A stretch of DNA of 62,444 nt from an uncultured Eggerthellaceae bacterium (GTDB lineage Bacteria; Actinomycetota; Coriobacteriia; Coriobacteriales; Eggerthellaceae), in NCBI GenBank assembly GCA_944320405.1, contig CALUHI010000013.1:1-62444 (forward strand), in the 5' to 3' direction. The translations under genes were made by a program, and so were the position numbers. Positions 46,985 to 56,351 of this stretch are shown here, one piece after another (the stretch's first letter is position 1; every line of letters begins with the position of its first letter). Under the pieces are notes generated by a model that was not told the DNA's origin, did not search any database, and saw only the letters and a list, made by a program, of their open reading frames with translations.

Positions 46985-47952
46985 AGCGATATCTCCATCG
47001 AGAGCGTCCGCCGCACTGCAACCACTCCCGCAACCTGCATGGCCACGGCCAACGCCAAAAGCGCCATACCTGCGGGGCTTTCGAAGAAGGGCTCGAGGAA
47101 CCCCTCGCTCACCAGCGAGAACAGTGCAACAAGGATCAAGGGCATCGCGCTCACGATGCGCGCCGACAGCTTTGCCTGGGCGGTGTGCACGCGAAGTGAC
47201 CTTTTCAGCTCGATCTCCCCCTCCACCGCTTCGCGCGCCGCCTCAAGAACTTGACGCATGCTGCCACCCGCCTCGTGCTGCACCTGCAACGCCACCGCGA
47301 CGAAGGAAAGTTCGGGAACCGACGTCGCATCGCGCAAAGATGCAAGCGCCTCCGCCGCAGGGCGTCCGGCCTTCAACAGGTGCGCGGCTTGGGAAAACGC
47401 CTCGCCCAGCGGACCTTTCGCCTCCTTTGATACCTGGTCGAAGGTCTGCAGGAGAGTGAATCCCGACTGAAGGCACACGTCGATCGAACGAAGCACCTCG
47501 GGGACCGATTCCCTCACCGCTTCCGTTCGCGCCTCACGGGAAGCGCGTGCGCCCATCGCAAGCAGAACCGCCAAACACCCCGGCACCGCCACTGCCGCCA
47601 CGATCGACCCCGTGAGAACACCCGCGATTGCAGACGTTGCGACGAGCGCTGCGAACAGTACCGACATGAGTTGAAGCGGCGCCGTAACAAAGCCGCGTTC
47701 GCCAAGGGCGGAAGCCCCTTCCCGCGCAAGCGCCGTGATGGGGCGACTGCGAAGCAACAGCCGTGCAGGCCCCTGTGCAACTGAGATTCCGTTGCGCAAG
47801 AGGGATGCCCGACGGCCTGTTCTCACGTCAGGCCCCTCCACATAGGGAGCGGCTTTCAGGGGGTTTGCCGTCAAGGCGGATGACGCCGCAAGAAAACCGC
47901 ACGCGAACGCGCAAACAACGGCTATGCCGCCATATGCAAGGATGCCGCCCAT
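46981..47952 (-). CDS. tadB: Tad pilus platform protein TadB
   Basis: 323 residues. T2SSF domain about residues 155-285 (SVPEVLRSIDVCLQSGFTLLQTF), with membrane helices at 1-25, 95-135 and the C-terminal GMALLALAVAMQVAGV. Overlaps tadA by 31 bases and tadC by four, so translation is coupled. Confidence 0.85.
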   Translation of the reverse strand: MGGILAYGGIAVVCAFACGFLAASSALTANPLKAAPYVEGPDVRTGRRASLLRNGISVAQGPARLLLRSRPITALAREGASALGERGFVTAPLQLMSVLFAALVATSAIAGVLTGSIVAAVAVPGCLAVLLAMGARASREARTEAVRESVPEVLRSIDVCLQSGFTLLQTFDQVSKEAKGPLGEAFSQAAHLLKAGRPAAEALASLRDATSVPELSFVAVALQVQHEAGGSMRQVLEAAREAVEGEIELKRSLRVHTAQAKLSARIVSAMPLILVALFSLVSEGFLEPFFESPAGMALLALAVAMQVAGVVAVRRTLSMEISL

Positions 47953-49250
47953 GCCGCCACCTCCTCCGCGCGAGCGCCTCCCTCGGAAGGCAGACCGTCA
48001 ACCCATTCGGGAACGCACGCCCAAACGATGGCAGCCTCAGGGCCCTCCCGCCAAAACACCGGCTCGGCAGTACAGCGCCTCGTTTCTCGATCGAAACGTA
48101 GCTGGGAAGCCGAGGAGATCCTTCGCGATCCGTCCACGCAGCGCTCCACTTGCACCACCAGGTCGAGCGCGTGGGCGATGTTCTCTTCGATCACATCGAT
48201 AGGAAGATCCGCCCCGTAACGCACCAGCATCGAAAGGCGGGAGACTGCCTCTTCGGGAGAATTCGCATGCAGCGTCGTCAGAGAGCCATCGTGCCCCGTG
48301 TTCATGGCCTGCAGCATGTCAAGTGCTTCGGCGCCGCGGCATTCTCCCACTACGATGCGGTCGGGTCGCATGCGTAAAGCGTTCGCCACCAAGTCACGAA
48401 TAGTCACCTCGCCGGTGCCCTCGGCGTTTCGCGGGCGCGCTTCCAATCGCACAACATGGGGGTGCTCCAAAAAGCGCAGCTCAGCGGAATCTTCGATGGT
48501 GATGATTCGCTCGCTTTGAGGAATCTTGCATGACAGCGCGTTGAGCAGCGTGGTTTTCCCGCTGCCCGTTCCTCCTGAAACGGCGATGCTGCGCCGCTGC
48601 TCCACCGCCCACGACAAAAACTGCCGCACCGAAGCGGGAAACGACCCCGCCTCCTGCATGTCCTCGAGCGTCATGACGCGCTCGGTGAACTTCCTGATGC
48701 TCAGCAGAGGGCCATCGAGCGACAGCGGTGGGATGACCGCGTGCACGCGGTGTCCTTCGGGCAGGCGGGCATCCACCATAGGCGATGCCTCGTCGATGCG
48801 CCGTCCGAGCGGCCCGAGAATCCGGTCGATTAGCGCGCGCACCTGCACGGCGTCGGCAAACGACTCGGAGCTTCGATGCAAAACGCCCTGTTTCTCGTAG
48901 TAGATCGATTCAGGGCCGTTCACCATGACTTCGGTGATATCGGGGTCGTTGAGCATTCCTTCAAGAGGGCCGAACCCGAACACTTCATCAACCAGGCGCT
49001 CCACCAGTTCCTCGCGCGCTTGGGCGCTCACTGGTGCCCACGCGGGAAGCTCGAACGACTGCCGGCAAGCGCTGCGCAGCTCGTTGCGCGCCCGATGAGG
49101 GTTGACTGCGAAAATTGTCGCGATCTCGTCGGCCGAAATGATCGAGCTGACCTGGGTCCGCAATGCATCAAGGTCGGCCCCCTGGCGCGCGGCAGACCCC
49201 GCTGCGCGGACAGCGTTGCCTGCACGTTGCACCCTTTCCTGCAAACTCAT
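47922..49250 (-). CDS. tadA: Tad pilus assembly ATPase TadA (CpaF family)
   Basis: 442 residues. Secretion NTPase with Walker [31 protein letters not shown] in the N-terminal domain, an ITIEDSAEL Asp box and [30 protein letters not shown] with the His box. It powers pilin polymerisation on the TadBC platform. Overlaps the TadZ-like gene by four bases. Confidence 0.93.
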   Translation of the reverse strand: MSLQERVQRAGNAVRAAGSAARQGADLDALRTQVSSIISADEIATIFAVNPHRARNELRSACRQSFELPAWAPVSAQAREELVERLVDEVFGFGPLEGMLNDPDITEVMVNGPESIYYEKQGVLHRSSESFADAVQVRALIDRILGPLGRRIDEASPMVDARLPEGHRVHAVIPPLSLDGPLLSIRKFTERVMTLEDMQEAGSFPASVRQFLSWAVEQRRSIAVSGGTGSGKTTLLNALSCKIPQSERIITIEDSAELRFLEHPHVVRLEARPRNAEGTGEVTIRDLVANALRMRPDRIVVGECRGAEALDMLQAMNTGHDGSLTTLHANSPEEAVSRLSMLVRYGADLPIDVIEENIAHALDLVVQVERCVDGSRRISSASQLRFDRETRRCTAEPVFWREGPEAAIVWACVPEWVDGLPSEGGARAEEVAAWAASLHMAA

Positions 49251-50608
49251 GCCGCACCTCGCTTCCTTCTTCTGCGCCGTCGGAACAGCATCCCCAACCC
49301 AGACAAAGAAGCGCCGTCATCTGGCTGTTCAAGGATCGCAGGAACCAAGACGGGCAACACCTGCTGAAGGCTCTGCACGAAGGGATTTCCCGTTTCCAGC
49401 AAATCCATCGGCCGCCCCTCCGAAAACGCGCCCTCAACTTCTGCCCCACCATCGGCGATCTCGTAGGTTTCGGCACCGCGCAACGCGCACGACACGTCTA
49501 TCGAGGTCAGAGCAGCATTCTTCGCGCAGAAGTTCACCGCGAACAGGAAGGGGTTCACCGCAATGCCGCACCGAGCGCACAGATCCAGCGCACGACGGCA
49601 TGCGCGCAGCGACGATCCCCGCTGGTCAATGAGGAACAGCGCCTTCGAGCAGCGCTCCAAGAGCACCGCATGCTGCTCGGCCCACGCGGCCCCGGTGTTA
49701 GCGACGATCACGTCGAACATGCCATGGAGCGCATCCAACAGAACGGGTGCGCGAGCCGCGATGGACTCCGCTTCCTCCAGGTGTCGCGGCGCGCCGAGCA
49801 CCGCTGGCATTCCTTCAGAGGGAGACAGCTGAGCAAGGCGAGCCGGGTTGTCCAGCACTTCGTCGATGCCGAGCGCGTCGGGCTGCCCCAGCATCTCCCT
49901 CATGTCGCCGAACTGAAGATCGAAATCCAAAAGGAGGGTCTTCTGTCCCCGCTGCTGCGCCAGCACAGCCAACATCGCTGCAACAGCGCTTTTTCCTGCG
50001 CCGCCACTGCCGCTGACGATGGGCAGCAACAGCGCCTCATGCTTTGTTTCGGCAACGGTCTCCACCACGATGGGCTGCGTCGTTGCAGATGACTCCTCCG
50101 CTCTATTCGTGTCAGCAGCCACACGGCGAAGCGGTTCCTGTACCGCAGTAGCCCGATCGGGCACCGTCGGCTCTTCCGGCTGGAACAGGCCCCCAGAATC
50201 GGCCCCGCACGCCTCGGCAGCAAACGGCTGCCGTGGCTGCCCCGACCGTACGCGCTTGAAGGCCCCATAGCGAGAAGCAAGCGCATGCGAAGTGAGCATG
50301 ACATCCACCGCCGCCGCAGATGCGCGGGAACGGAGGGACCCCGTCCCCTGGAACGTGATCAGGCAGACCCTGAGATCGCCGCGGTCCCGCTTCAGCGTGG
50401 CGGCAAGGTTGATGGGTTCGATGTCATCGCACGAAATCACCCAGGCCTCGTCGACGGCGCGATCGTTCTTCAAAAACGTGCGCATCTCCTGCCCCGAGGT
50501 GAACAGGCGAAGCCATGTCTGCGATGCCAAGTGCTCGCCTTCCAGTCCCATGAGCTCAGGATGGCGCATGCTGGTCTCATCTGCGCAAAGGGCAACCAAG
50601 GGGGTCAT
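49247..50608 (-). CDS. TadZ/CpaE-like ATPase
   Basis: 453 residues. The N-terminal part (to about 150) is receiver-like; the C-terminal half is a MinD/ParA-type ATPase with a deviant Walker A (SGSGGAGKSAVAAML), then LLLDFDLQFGDMREMLG. Such proteins localise the Tad machine. The Cys-rich and Pro-rich middle is a linker. ATGA overlap with the SAF gene. Confidence 0.85.
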   Translation of the reverse strand: MTPLVALCADETSMRHPELMGLEGEHLASQTWLRLFTSGQEMRTFLKNDRAVDEAWVISCDDIEPINLAATLKRDRGDLRVCLITFQGTGSLRSRASAAAVDVMLTSHALASRYGAFKRVRSGQPRQPFAAEACGADSGGLFQPEEPTVPDRATAVQEPLRRVAADTNRAEESSATTQPIVVETVAETKHEALLLPIVSGSGGAGKSAVAAMLAVLAQQRGQKTLLLDFDLQFGDMREMLGQPDALGIDEVLDNPARLAQLSPSEGMPAVLGAPRHLEEAESIAARAPVLLDALHGMFDVIVANTGAAWAEQHAVLLERCSKALFLIDQRGSSLRACRRALDLCARCGIAVNPFLFAVNFCAKNAALTSIDVSCALRGAETYEIADGGAEVEGAFSEGRPMDLLETGNPFVQSLQQVLPVLVPAILEQPDDGASLSGLGMLFRRRRRRKRGAA

Positions 50609-51318
50609 TGCAAACCCTCCTCTCCCGTCGTTTCGTCCGTTGCGGGCTCAACAGCGTCAGGAGCGCTTTCCAGCCCGTCACCTGCTGCCGGCAAGACGAA
50701 GTACAGCTTCGCTCTCTGGGAAGAATCGATAATCTCTTGGACAGACTCCGGTTCCACGGCGACGGTCACCCATGTCAGGTCGGCAGAAGTCCCTTCCGAA
50801 CCCGTCGCGCTCGTCGCCAAAATCAGCACCTCTTCAGCAAGAAGCGCGGTCGACGTTCCGCCGATGGAATACAAATCTGCCGTCGCACCCGCCGAAAGCG
50901 ACCCTCCAACCGCTTGGACGTCTTCAGCAGGAACGCTCAGCGCCGCCAGCCCGTCGGGCACGTCCAACGACGCACCTGAACCTTCGAAGCGCTTCAGCAC
51001 CACGACCTCGCCCTCCATGATGGGGGTGGTTGGAGCGCGGCCCACAACCTCGTCTTTCGCCCGTGCTGCATCGGCGGGCAGCAGATCGGCGACCCAAAGG
51101 CGCATCTCCACGTCACCTTCGCCGATGGGCTCCCCCGCGGCGATATCGCGCACCGCTACGCATACCTCAAGCTGCTCGCCGCCGTAGCGGGCAAGCGCCT
51201 CAGCACGCGCGGCCTCCGCTTCTCCGCGCACGCTCTGTGTGTACAGCACCACACATGCGGCGCACACCAGCCCGCACACAAGAGCGATTGCCGTAGTCTT
51301 TTTCCGCTTCCGCTTCAT
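50605..51318 (-). CDS. CpaB/RcpC-like SAF-domain protein
   Basis: 237 residues. An N-terminal membrane helix is followed by an SAF domain (VCVAVRDIAAGEPIGEGDVEM, then LPADAARAKDEVVGR and VVVLKRF), as in Flp pilus assembly protein CpaB. It is the first gene of the leftward Tad operon; AGGAGCGT precedes the ATG. Confidence 0.8.
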   Translation of the reverse strand: MKRKRKKTTAIALVCGLVCAACVVLYTQSVRGEAEAARAEALARYGGEQLEVCVAVRDIAAGEPIGEGDVEMRLWVADLLPADAARAKDEVVGRAPTTPIMEGEVVVLKRFEGSGASLDVPDGLAALSVPAEDVQAVGGSLSAGATADLYSIGGTSTALLAEEVLILATSATGSEGTSADLTWVTVAVEPESVQEIIDSSQRAKLYFVLPAAGDGLESAPDAVEPATDETTGEEGLQ

Positions 51319-51582
51319 ACGCTCCTCCGCCGCTCGTCGCGACGTCCGAAAAGGACGTCTCCCGTGCAGAGAAGTGTTGCTCCGTCATCTTTCGTCTGCG
51401 CCGTAATAGCGTCGCTGGAAAGCCCCACGAGATCAAAGCAGGTCCAACGCAAAACCAACGTGCATTCAACGCGGATCCAACGTCGAACGAACGTGAATCG
51501 AACGCAGTTCCGGCACTTCGAGGCGCGGGCAAGCGCGCCCTATCGCTCTCTGCATTGCTTAGAGACCTGCTCGATTCGTTCA
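51319..51582. other. Intergenic region upstream of the Tad operon
   Basis: About 265 bases without a supported gene. It has a run of related AACG-containing segments (CAACGCAAAACCAACG, CAACGTCGAACGAACG) around 51430-51510, which may be binding sites or degenerate repeats. A promoter for the Tad operon must lie here but none stands out. Confidence 0.4.
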
Positions 51583-51621
51583 TAAAAACAAAAAGGCCAC
51601 CGGGCGAACAGCCCGATGACC
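51583..51621 (-). terminator. Terminator of the tRNA-Val gene
   Basis: On the minus strand GGTCATCGGGC/GCCCGGTGGCC with a TGTTC loop is followed by TTTTTGTTTTT, just downstream of the tRNA. Confidence 0.8.
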
Positions 51622-51635
51622 TGCAGTTTTAATGG

Positions 51636-51707
51636 TGGGCGATGAGGGATTTGAACCCCCGACCTTGACCTTGTAAGGGTCCTGCGCTCCCGCTGCGCCA
51701 ATCGCCC
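51636..51707 (-). tRNA. tRNA-Val (anticodon UAC)
   Basis: Acceptor GGGCGAT/ATCGCCC, D-arm GCGC-AGCGGGA-GCGC, anticodon loop CTTACAA (UAC), and T-arm GGGGGTTCAAATCCCTC. No CCA encoded. Oriented leftward with its own terminator. Confidence 0.93.
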
Positions 51708-51890
51708 GGTCGGTTTCGCCTCAGCACGGCAGCACCACCACGCTGAAACGGGAACCTATTTTCGCACACCCTCGTTCCAGTGGCAACCGCGTCGGCGGTG
51801 CGTTATAGTTGATCGGTTCAACCGGCTTGGCGCAGACGGTGCGCCGCGTCGGCAACTTCAACCACTCAACAGGCACAAAGGAGCACGCGC

Positions 51891-53069
51891 ATGTCCCCGC
51901 GCCGCTTGGCACGCTTCATCATGCAGAACGCCACCGCGTCCATCGCGGCGGCTGCGGCGCTCATGACGATGCTGTTCGTTCCGCCCGATGCCGAATACGC
52001 ATCGTATTTCGACCTGAACACGCTTGCTTGCCTGTTCGCGTTCCTTGCGGTCATCCGTGCGCTGCGCAACGCAGGCTTTTTCGAAACCATCGCGAAAGCC
52101 GTCATTCAGGGCTTCAAGACGCTGCGCGGGCTGGGCTGCGCGCTGATCGCGGTGACGCTGGTCTGTTCGATGTTTGCCACCAACGACATGGCGCTGCTGA
52201 TGCTGCTGCCGCTTTCCACCGTCGCCCTCGTGCGCACCGGCAACGAGCGCGCGCTTCCCTTCACTTTCGTCATGCAAGCAATCGCTGCCAACCTCGGCGG
52301 CATGATCCTGCCGTTCGGAAACCCCCAGAACATCTTCTTGAGCTCACGCTTTCACATCGGCTTTCTCGATTTTCTCACCACGATGGTGCTGCCGTTCGGG
52401 GTGTCGATAGCGCTCATCGCACTGTGCTGCGCCATCGGGTTCAAGCCCATCGCGCTAAATGAGGCACCGCAAGAGGCTGAAAAGGAGGATTTACCGGCAA
52501 CGCCTGCCGTCGGGAAAACGGTTCTGTACCTGGCGCTGTTCGCGTTGTCGATGGGGATGGTGTTCCATATGGTGCCCGCCCTTGTCGGTGTCGTCGTCGT
52601 AGCAGCAGCGTTGTTCGTTGCCGATCGCAAGGCGCTCGCGCATGTGGACTGGGGGCTTTTGGCCACGTTCGCACTGTTTTTCGTGTTCTCGGGGAACATG
52701 GCGCGCATCCCCGAAGTGCAGAGCTTTTTCTCGATGCTGCTCGACCAGAGCACGCTGGCAACCAGCACGCTGGCAACCAGCGCGCTGGCCAGCCAGATCA
52801 TCAGCAACGTGCCCGCCGCCATCCTGCTGGCACCATTCGTCGACGGTTACCAGGCGCTGCTTGTAGGCGTGAACATCGGCGGTGCCGGCACGCTCATTGC
52901 ATCGCTTGCCAGCCTTATCGCGTTCAACCATTTCCGCGCCATCAAACGCGGCATGAAGCGCCCGGGCATCAAAGCGCTGTCGACCAAACGCTACCTCGCG
53001 CTGTTCAGCACACTCAACTTCGCGTTCCTGGCGGTGCTTTTAGCCGTCTGCCTCGTAGCGGGAATCTAG
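51891..53069 (+). CDS. ArsB/CitM-type anion permease
   Basis: 392 residues with about ten transmembrane helices. GNPQN (about residue 145) and SNVPAAILLAPF with GGAGTLIASLASLIA in the second half match the ion transporter superfamily (SLC13, ArsB, NhaD). The substrate, perhaps a dicarboxylate, arsenite or Na+/H+, cannot be read from sequence. An in-frame duplication gives STLATSTLATSALA near 285-300. AAAGGAGCACGCGC precedes the ATG. Confidence 0.8.
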   Translation: MSPRRLARFIMQNATASIAAAAALMTMLFVPPDAEYASYFDLNTLACLFAFLAVIRALRNAGFFETIAKAVIQGFKTLRGLGCALIAVTLVCSMFATNDMALLMLLPLSTVALVRTGNERALPFTFVMQAIAANLGGMILPFGNPQNIFLSSRFHIGFLDFLTTMVLPFGVSIALIALCCAIGFKPIALNEAPQEAEKEDLPATPAVGKTVLYLALFALSMGMVFHMVPALVGVVVVAAALFVADRKALAHVDWGLLATFALFFVFSGNMARIPEVQSFFSMLLDQSTLATSTLATSALASQIISNVPAAILLAPFVDGYQALLVGVNIGGAGTLIASLASLIAFNHFRAIKRGMKRPGIKALSTKRYLALFSTLNFAFLAVLLAVCLVAGI

Positions 53070-53072
53070 GGC

Positions 53073-53136
53073 GTGACAGGGGACGGTCCTTCTGTCGCAT
53101 TTATTCAAATGTGACAGAAGGACCGTCCCCTGTCAC
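53073..53136. repeat. Perfect 24-bp palindromic hairpin, bidirectional terminator
   Basis: Two inverted copies of a 24-base sequence beginning GTGACAGGGGACGG, separated by 16 bases. It lies between convergent genes and shares the core of the repeats at 54489. Likely a REP-like element that also stops both transcripts. Confidence 0.8.
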
Positions 53137-53158
53137 CTTTGGACGACCCCGTCGCGCC

Positions 53159-54454
53159 CTACGCCCCCAGCATGATGCGGATGATCTCGTCGTTGGTGGC
53201 GCGCATTCCCTCGCGTCCCACGCGGCACACGCTGTCGATGGTGTTCTCCACGCCCTTCTTCACGATACCGTCGCCGTCGTAGAACTGCTGGCCAGCGCGA
53301 TACATCTCGTACCCAAGAATGCCGGCGTTCACCGACATGGCGATCTTTGCAGCGCAGGAAGGCTTGGCGCCGTCGCACACGATGCCCGACACGACAGACA
53401 GCGCGTTGACCACGGCATGCACGGCATCCTTATAGCCGCCGCCGTTTAAATACGCGATACCCGCCCCAGCTGCAGCACCCGCGCACACCGCGCCGCAGAA
53501 CGCCGACAAGCGCCCAATGCCTGTTTTCTGATGGATGGCGCAGAGGTTGGAAAGCACAAGCGCCCGATAGAGCTGCTCTCCGGAAGACCCCAGCTCACGA
53601 GCATATACGATAAGAGGAACCGATGCCGTGATGCCCTGGTTGCCGCTGCCGGAGTTGATGACTACGGGAAGCTCGCACCCGCTCATGCGCGCGTCTGACC
53701 CTGCGGCCGCGCATGCGCACGCGCGCACCTTCACGTTGTCGCCATACGCCGAGCGCAACACGTTGCCAATGTTGGCGCCCCAGTCCCCCGCCAAACCTTC
53801 CTGTGAAACCGCCCAATTGCAGGCGATCTGCCGCCCGATGACGTCGCGGACGTCATCGATGTCCACTGTCATGGCGAAGTCCCAGATAGCCTCCATGTTC
53901 AACAGCGACCTGTCCGTCAAACCTTCGGCAGTCTCGCCGATCTCGGCAAGGGGAACCTCGTGCAGCACCAGCCCGTCGCGCTGCTCGCACACAATGTTGG
54001 TGTGGTATTCGGCGATGCGCACGGTACCCGAATGCTCACGCTCGCCCTCATGGCGAAACGCATGGACCGTCAAATCGAAGTCGAGGTCAGACTCGGCGCG
54101 ACGCACGATGATGGGCGTCGACGACAGGTAGACCTCGATTTGCGCGATGGCGTTTTCATCCACCGATGCAATGACCTCGAGCCACGCATCGGCATCGCCC
54201 GCAACAGCACCGGCAGCCGCAGCCGCCTCGATGCCCTTCAGGCCGCCGGTATGGGGAACCACCACGCTCTTCGCGTTCTTGACGATGCTGCCGCTTACCT
54301 CGAGCTCCATGCGGTCGGGCAGCCCGCCCGCCAGGTCGCGCGCACGCGCAGCTGCAAGAGCGATGGCGATAGGCTCGGTGCAGCCCATAGCAGGAATGAG
54401 CTCCTCATTCAGGATGGCGAGGTACGCCCCGTAGCGACTATCGGTCTTTTCCAT
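53159..54454 (-). CDS. UPF0597/CyuA-like L-cysteine desulfidase family protein
   Basis: 431 residues. ELIPAMGCTEPIAIALAAA at the N-terminus, then VPHTGGLKGIEAA, and later INSGSGNQGITASVP and GAVCAGAAAGAGIAYLNGG are the conserved blocks of UPF0597 (YhaM/CyuA), related to the serine dehydratase fold, with conserved Cys residues for an Fe-S cluster. Degrades L-cysteine to pyruvate, ammonia and sulfide in characterised members. The ATG at 54454 is chosen over a TTG 11 codons upstream. Confidence 0.85.
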   Translation of the reverse strand: MEKTDSRYGAYLAILNEELIPAMGCTEPIAIALAAARARDLAGGLPDRMELEVSGSIVKNAKSVVVPHTGGLKGIEAAAAAGAVAGDADAWLEVIASVDENAIAQIEVYLSSTPIIVRRAESDLDFDLTVHAFRHEGEREHSGTVRIAEYHTNIVCEQRDGLVLHEVPLAEIGETAEGLTDRSLLNMEAIWDFAMTVDIDDVRDVIGRQIACNWAVSQEGLAGDWGANIGNVLRSAYGDNVKVRACACAAAGSDARMSGCELPVVINSGSGNQGITASVPLIVYARELGSSGEQLYRALVLSNLCAIHQKTGIGRLSAFCGAVCAGAAAGAGIAYLNGGGYKDAVHAVVNALSVVSGIVCDGAKPSCAAKIAMSVNAGILGYEMYRAGQQFYDGDGIVKKGVENTIDSVCRVGREGMRATNDEIIRIMLGA

Positions 54455-54488
54455 GCAAAAGCCAACCTTCCCAATCGAGTGCGACAAG

Positions 54489-54576
54489 GCGTGACAGGGG
54501 ACGGTCCTTCTGTCACGTTTGAAGTAAATGGGGCGTGACAGGGGACGGTCCTTCCGTCACGTTTGAAGCAAATGGT
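54489..54576. repeat. Two tandem 44-bp repeats (REP-like)
   Basis: Copies at 54489-54532 and 54533-54576 differ at a few positions. Each contains GTGACAGGGGACGGTCC and ends GTCACGTTTGAAG; GTGACA/TGTCAC and GGAC/GTCC make each palindromic. The same core forms the hairpin at 53073, so this is a dispersed genomic repeat family. Confidence 0.85.
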
Positions 54577-54633
54577 AGCGCAAAGCCGCGCGATGCAGCA
54601 GATCGGCAACGGCAAGCGCACCCGAGCCGGCGC

Positions 54634-55530
54634 CTACAAGCCCACCGTCATATGAGTCGCGTAGAAAGCGAAGCGCATGAGGAAAATGCCCGCAAACGCC
54701 ATCAGGCAACCGCCGCCGGACATGACGAGCATCCGGCAGATTCCACGCCCAACCGGGCCATCACCGACCGCAGGCGTTTTGCCTGCTCGCGCGGAAAGCA
54801 CGCAGCCCGCCGCGCACAGCACGGCGAACGCCGCCACGAACGCGGGGAAGCCGGGTGCGAGGTCGGACACCGATGCCATCGCATTGCGCATGGCGGCAAG
54901 GTCAATGCACTGCAGGGCATACACAGCAATGTTGACCGCTAACGCCACTCCCGCCGTCACCAACAACCCCTTGGCAAACGCTTCGGACACGGGAGCCTTC
55001 GCCGCACGCAGGCCGAAGAGCGCAAGCAAAGGCCCTCCCACCAGGGAGTTCAAGCACAGCGCAGCGGATGCTTCCCACAGATGCCACGTGGCGATGGTCT
55101 CCTGCCAGTAGGCAAACGCCACGGTTCCCACGAACACGACGGCAGCAAGCTGAGCGACGCCCAACCAAGCGCGCTGGGCAGCAAGGGGGAAGCGCCGCGC
55201 AAACGTCAGCAGCCAGAACACGCCCGCAAGCGCCAAGAACACCACCGCGCCCGCCACCTCGGTGGAAAGCGGGCTGCGCCCAATGCCGGCGATCACGTAG
55301 AGCGCGTTGTCGGGGTTGCCCAAATGCGTCGCTGACGCCACCAATCCCACCATCGTCACGATCAGGGGGATACACAGAAGCTTCGAGATGCGCTCCCGGG
55401 CGTACGCATCGAGCGCGCCGCGATGAAGGGGTGCGCCCATCAGGGCAAACGCAACTGCACCCGACGGCGCGAGCGTGGTGAACAGCACGAGCGAAATCTC
55501 GCTGAGCGCAAATGCGAAGCCTGCCGCCAT
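54634..55530 (-). CDS. DmsC-like membrane anchor (orphan)
   Basis: 298 residues, eight predicted transmembrane helices (EISLVLFTTLAPSGAVAFAL through GGCLMAFAGIFLMRFAFYATHM). The FYATHMTVGL ending closely matches the FYATQLSVGLAC of the DmsC at 58066, so they are paralogues. DmsC anchors the reductase and oxidises menaquinol. There is no DmsA/B beside it; it follows the TorD chaperone. Confidence 0.85.
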   Translation of the reverse strand: MAAGFAFALSEISLVLFTTLAPSGAVAFALMGAPLHRGALDAYARERISKLLCIPLIVTMVGLVASATHLGNPDNALYVIAGIGRSPLSTEVAGAVVFLALAGVFWLLTFARRFPLAAQRAWLGVAQLAAVVFVGTVAFAYWQETIATWHLWEASAALCLNSLVGGPLLALFGLRAAKAPVSEAFAKGLLVTAGVALAVNIAVYALQCIDLAAMRNAMASVSDLAPGFPAFVAAFAVLCAAGCVLSARAGKTPAVGDGPVGRGICRMLVMSGGGCLMAFAGIFLMRFAFYATHMTVGL

Positions 55531-55539
55531 CCGTTTCCC

Positions 55540-56187
55540 CTAGCGGTAGAAGCGCGGCTCGACGACGTCAAGGCCGCGCGAATCGCGCATGCCCTCCAGG
55601 CTTGCGCAGGCAAGGCGGGCAAGCCCTTTGTAGAACGGATGGGTCGTTTCCTTTTCCATGTACGCAAGGAAATGCGGAGCCCAAGTAAGCAGATGATTCT
55701 GCAGATAATCGTCCAAATCGGCAGGGCGGTTCGCGGCGATCCAGGCCATAAGCTCCAACATGAGCCCGATGTGGTCTTCGGGGTCGTTCGCGTCGCCACG
55801 TCGCTCGATGCCGCGCTCGCGCATCCATCGGCGCAGGTCAAGCGTGGTCAGCCCGAATATCACCTGTTCCCGGTCGGTGTACACCGACCCCCACGGCGGT
55901 GCAGCCTTGTGCCCCGGGCCAACGAACAACCGGCGGTATTCCCACATCAGGTCATCGTCGACGCCGTTGGCAAGGCCCTCCTGCATCTGCAGCAAGCACG
56001 CCAGCGCGTCCTGCGCATCGACGAAAGGCCATTCCCGGGAAGCTGCCTGGGCGTCAAGCCCTGCCATAGCCTCAAACGAAGGGCCTGCTGTACCCAAACG
56101 CGGATCCTGCAGGAAAAACGGCGCAAGCGATTCGCCGACAAACGCGACAGCAGCACGCTGGTCTTCGGTCCAAGCGGCATCGGCCAT
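55540..56187 (-). CDS. TorD/DmsD-family chaperone
   Basis: 215 residues, all-helical. EYRRLFVGPGHKAAPPWGSVYTDRE carries the family's GP and PPW(GE)S(V)Y signature, and NDPEDHIGLMLELMAWI the conserved E-DH-E core. Binds the Tat signal and guides cofactor loading of DmsA-like reductases. Nine bases before the orphan dmsC, presumably cotranscribed. Confidence 0.9.
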   Translation of the reverse strand: MADAAWTEDQRAAVAFVGESLAPFFLQDPRLGTAGPSFEAMAGLDAQAASREWPFVDAQDALACLLQMQEGLANGVDDDLMWEYRRLFVGPGHKAAPPWGSVYTDREQVIFGLTTLDLRRWMRERGIERRGDANDPEDHIGLMLELMAWIAANRPADLDDYLQNHLLTWAPHFLAYMEKETTHPFYKGLARLACASLEGMRDSRGLDVVEPRFYR

Positions 56188-56285
56188 GGCTCCCCCATTT
56201 CCTTAACGCAGAGCGACTCGCCCCGCGGAATCATTCGAATCACAGTGTAGCGCAGCCAAGGGAAGTGCATGCTCGCGGTGCGCCG

Positions 56286-56325
56286 AAAAACAAAACGCCC
56301 GGCCATGCACAAAGCGGGCCGGGCG
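56286..56325 (-). terminator. Terminator of the symporter gene
   Basis: On the minus strand CGCCCGGCC/GGCCGGGCG with a 12-base loop, then TTTTGTTTTT, just after the symporter stop codon. Confidence 0.88.
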
Positions 56326-56351
56326 CGGATGAAAAGCCAGATGAGGCAGCG

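Noticed and set aside
52741-52790. Short tandem repeat in the permease gene as a CRISPR or regulatory repeat
   Set aside because: Units of about 15 bases keep the reading frame and give STLATSTLATSA; it is an in-gene duplication. No spacer/repeat array or cas gene occurs in the window.
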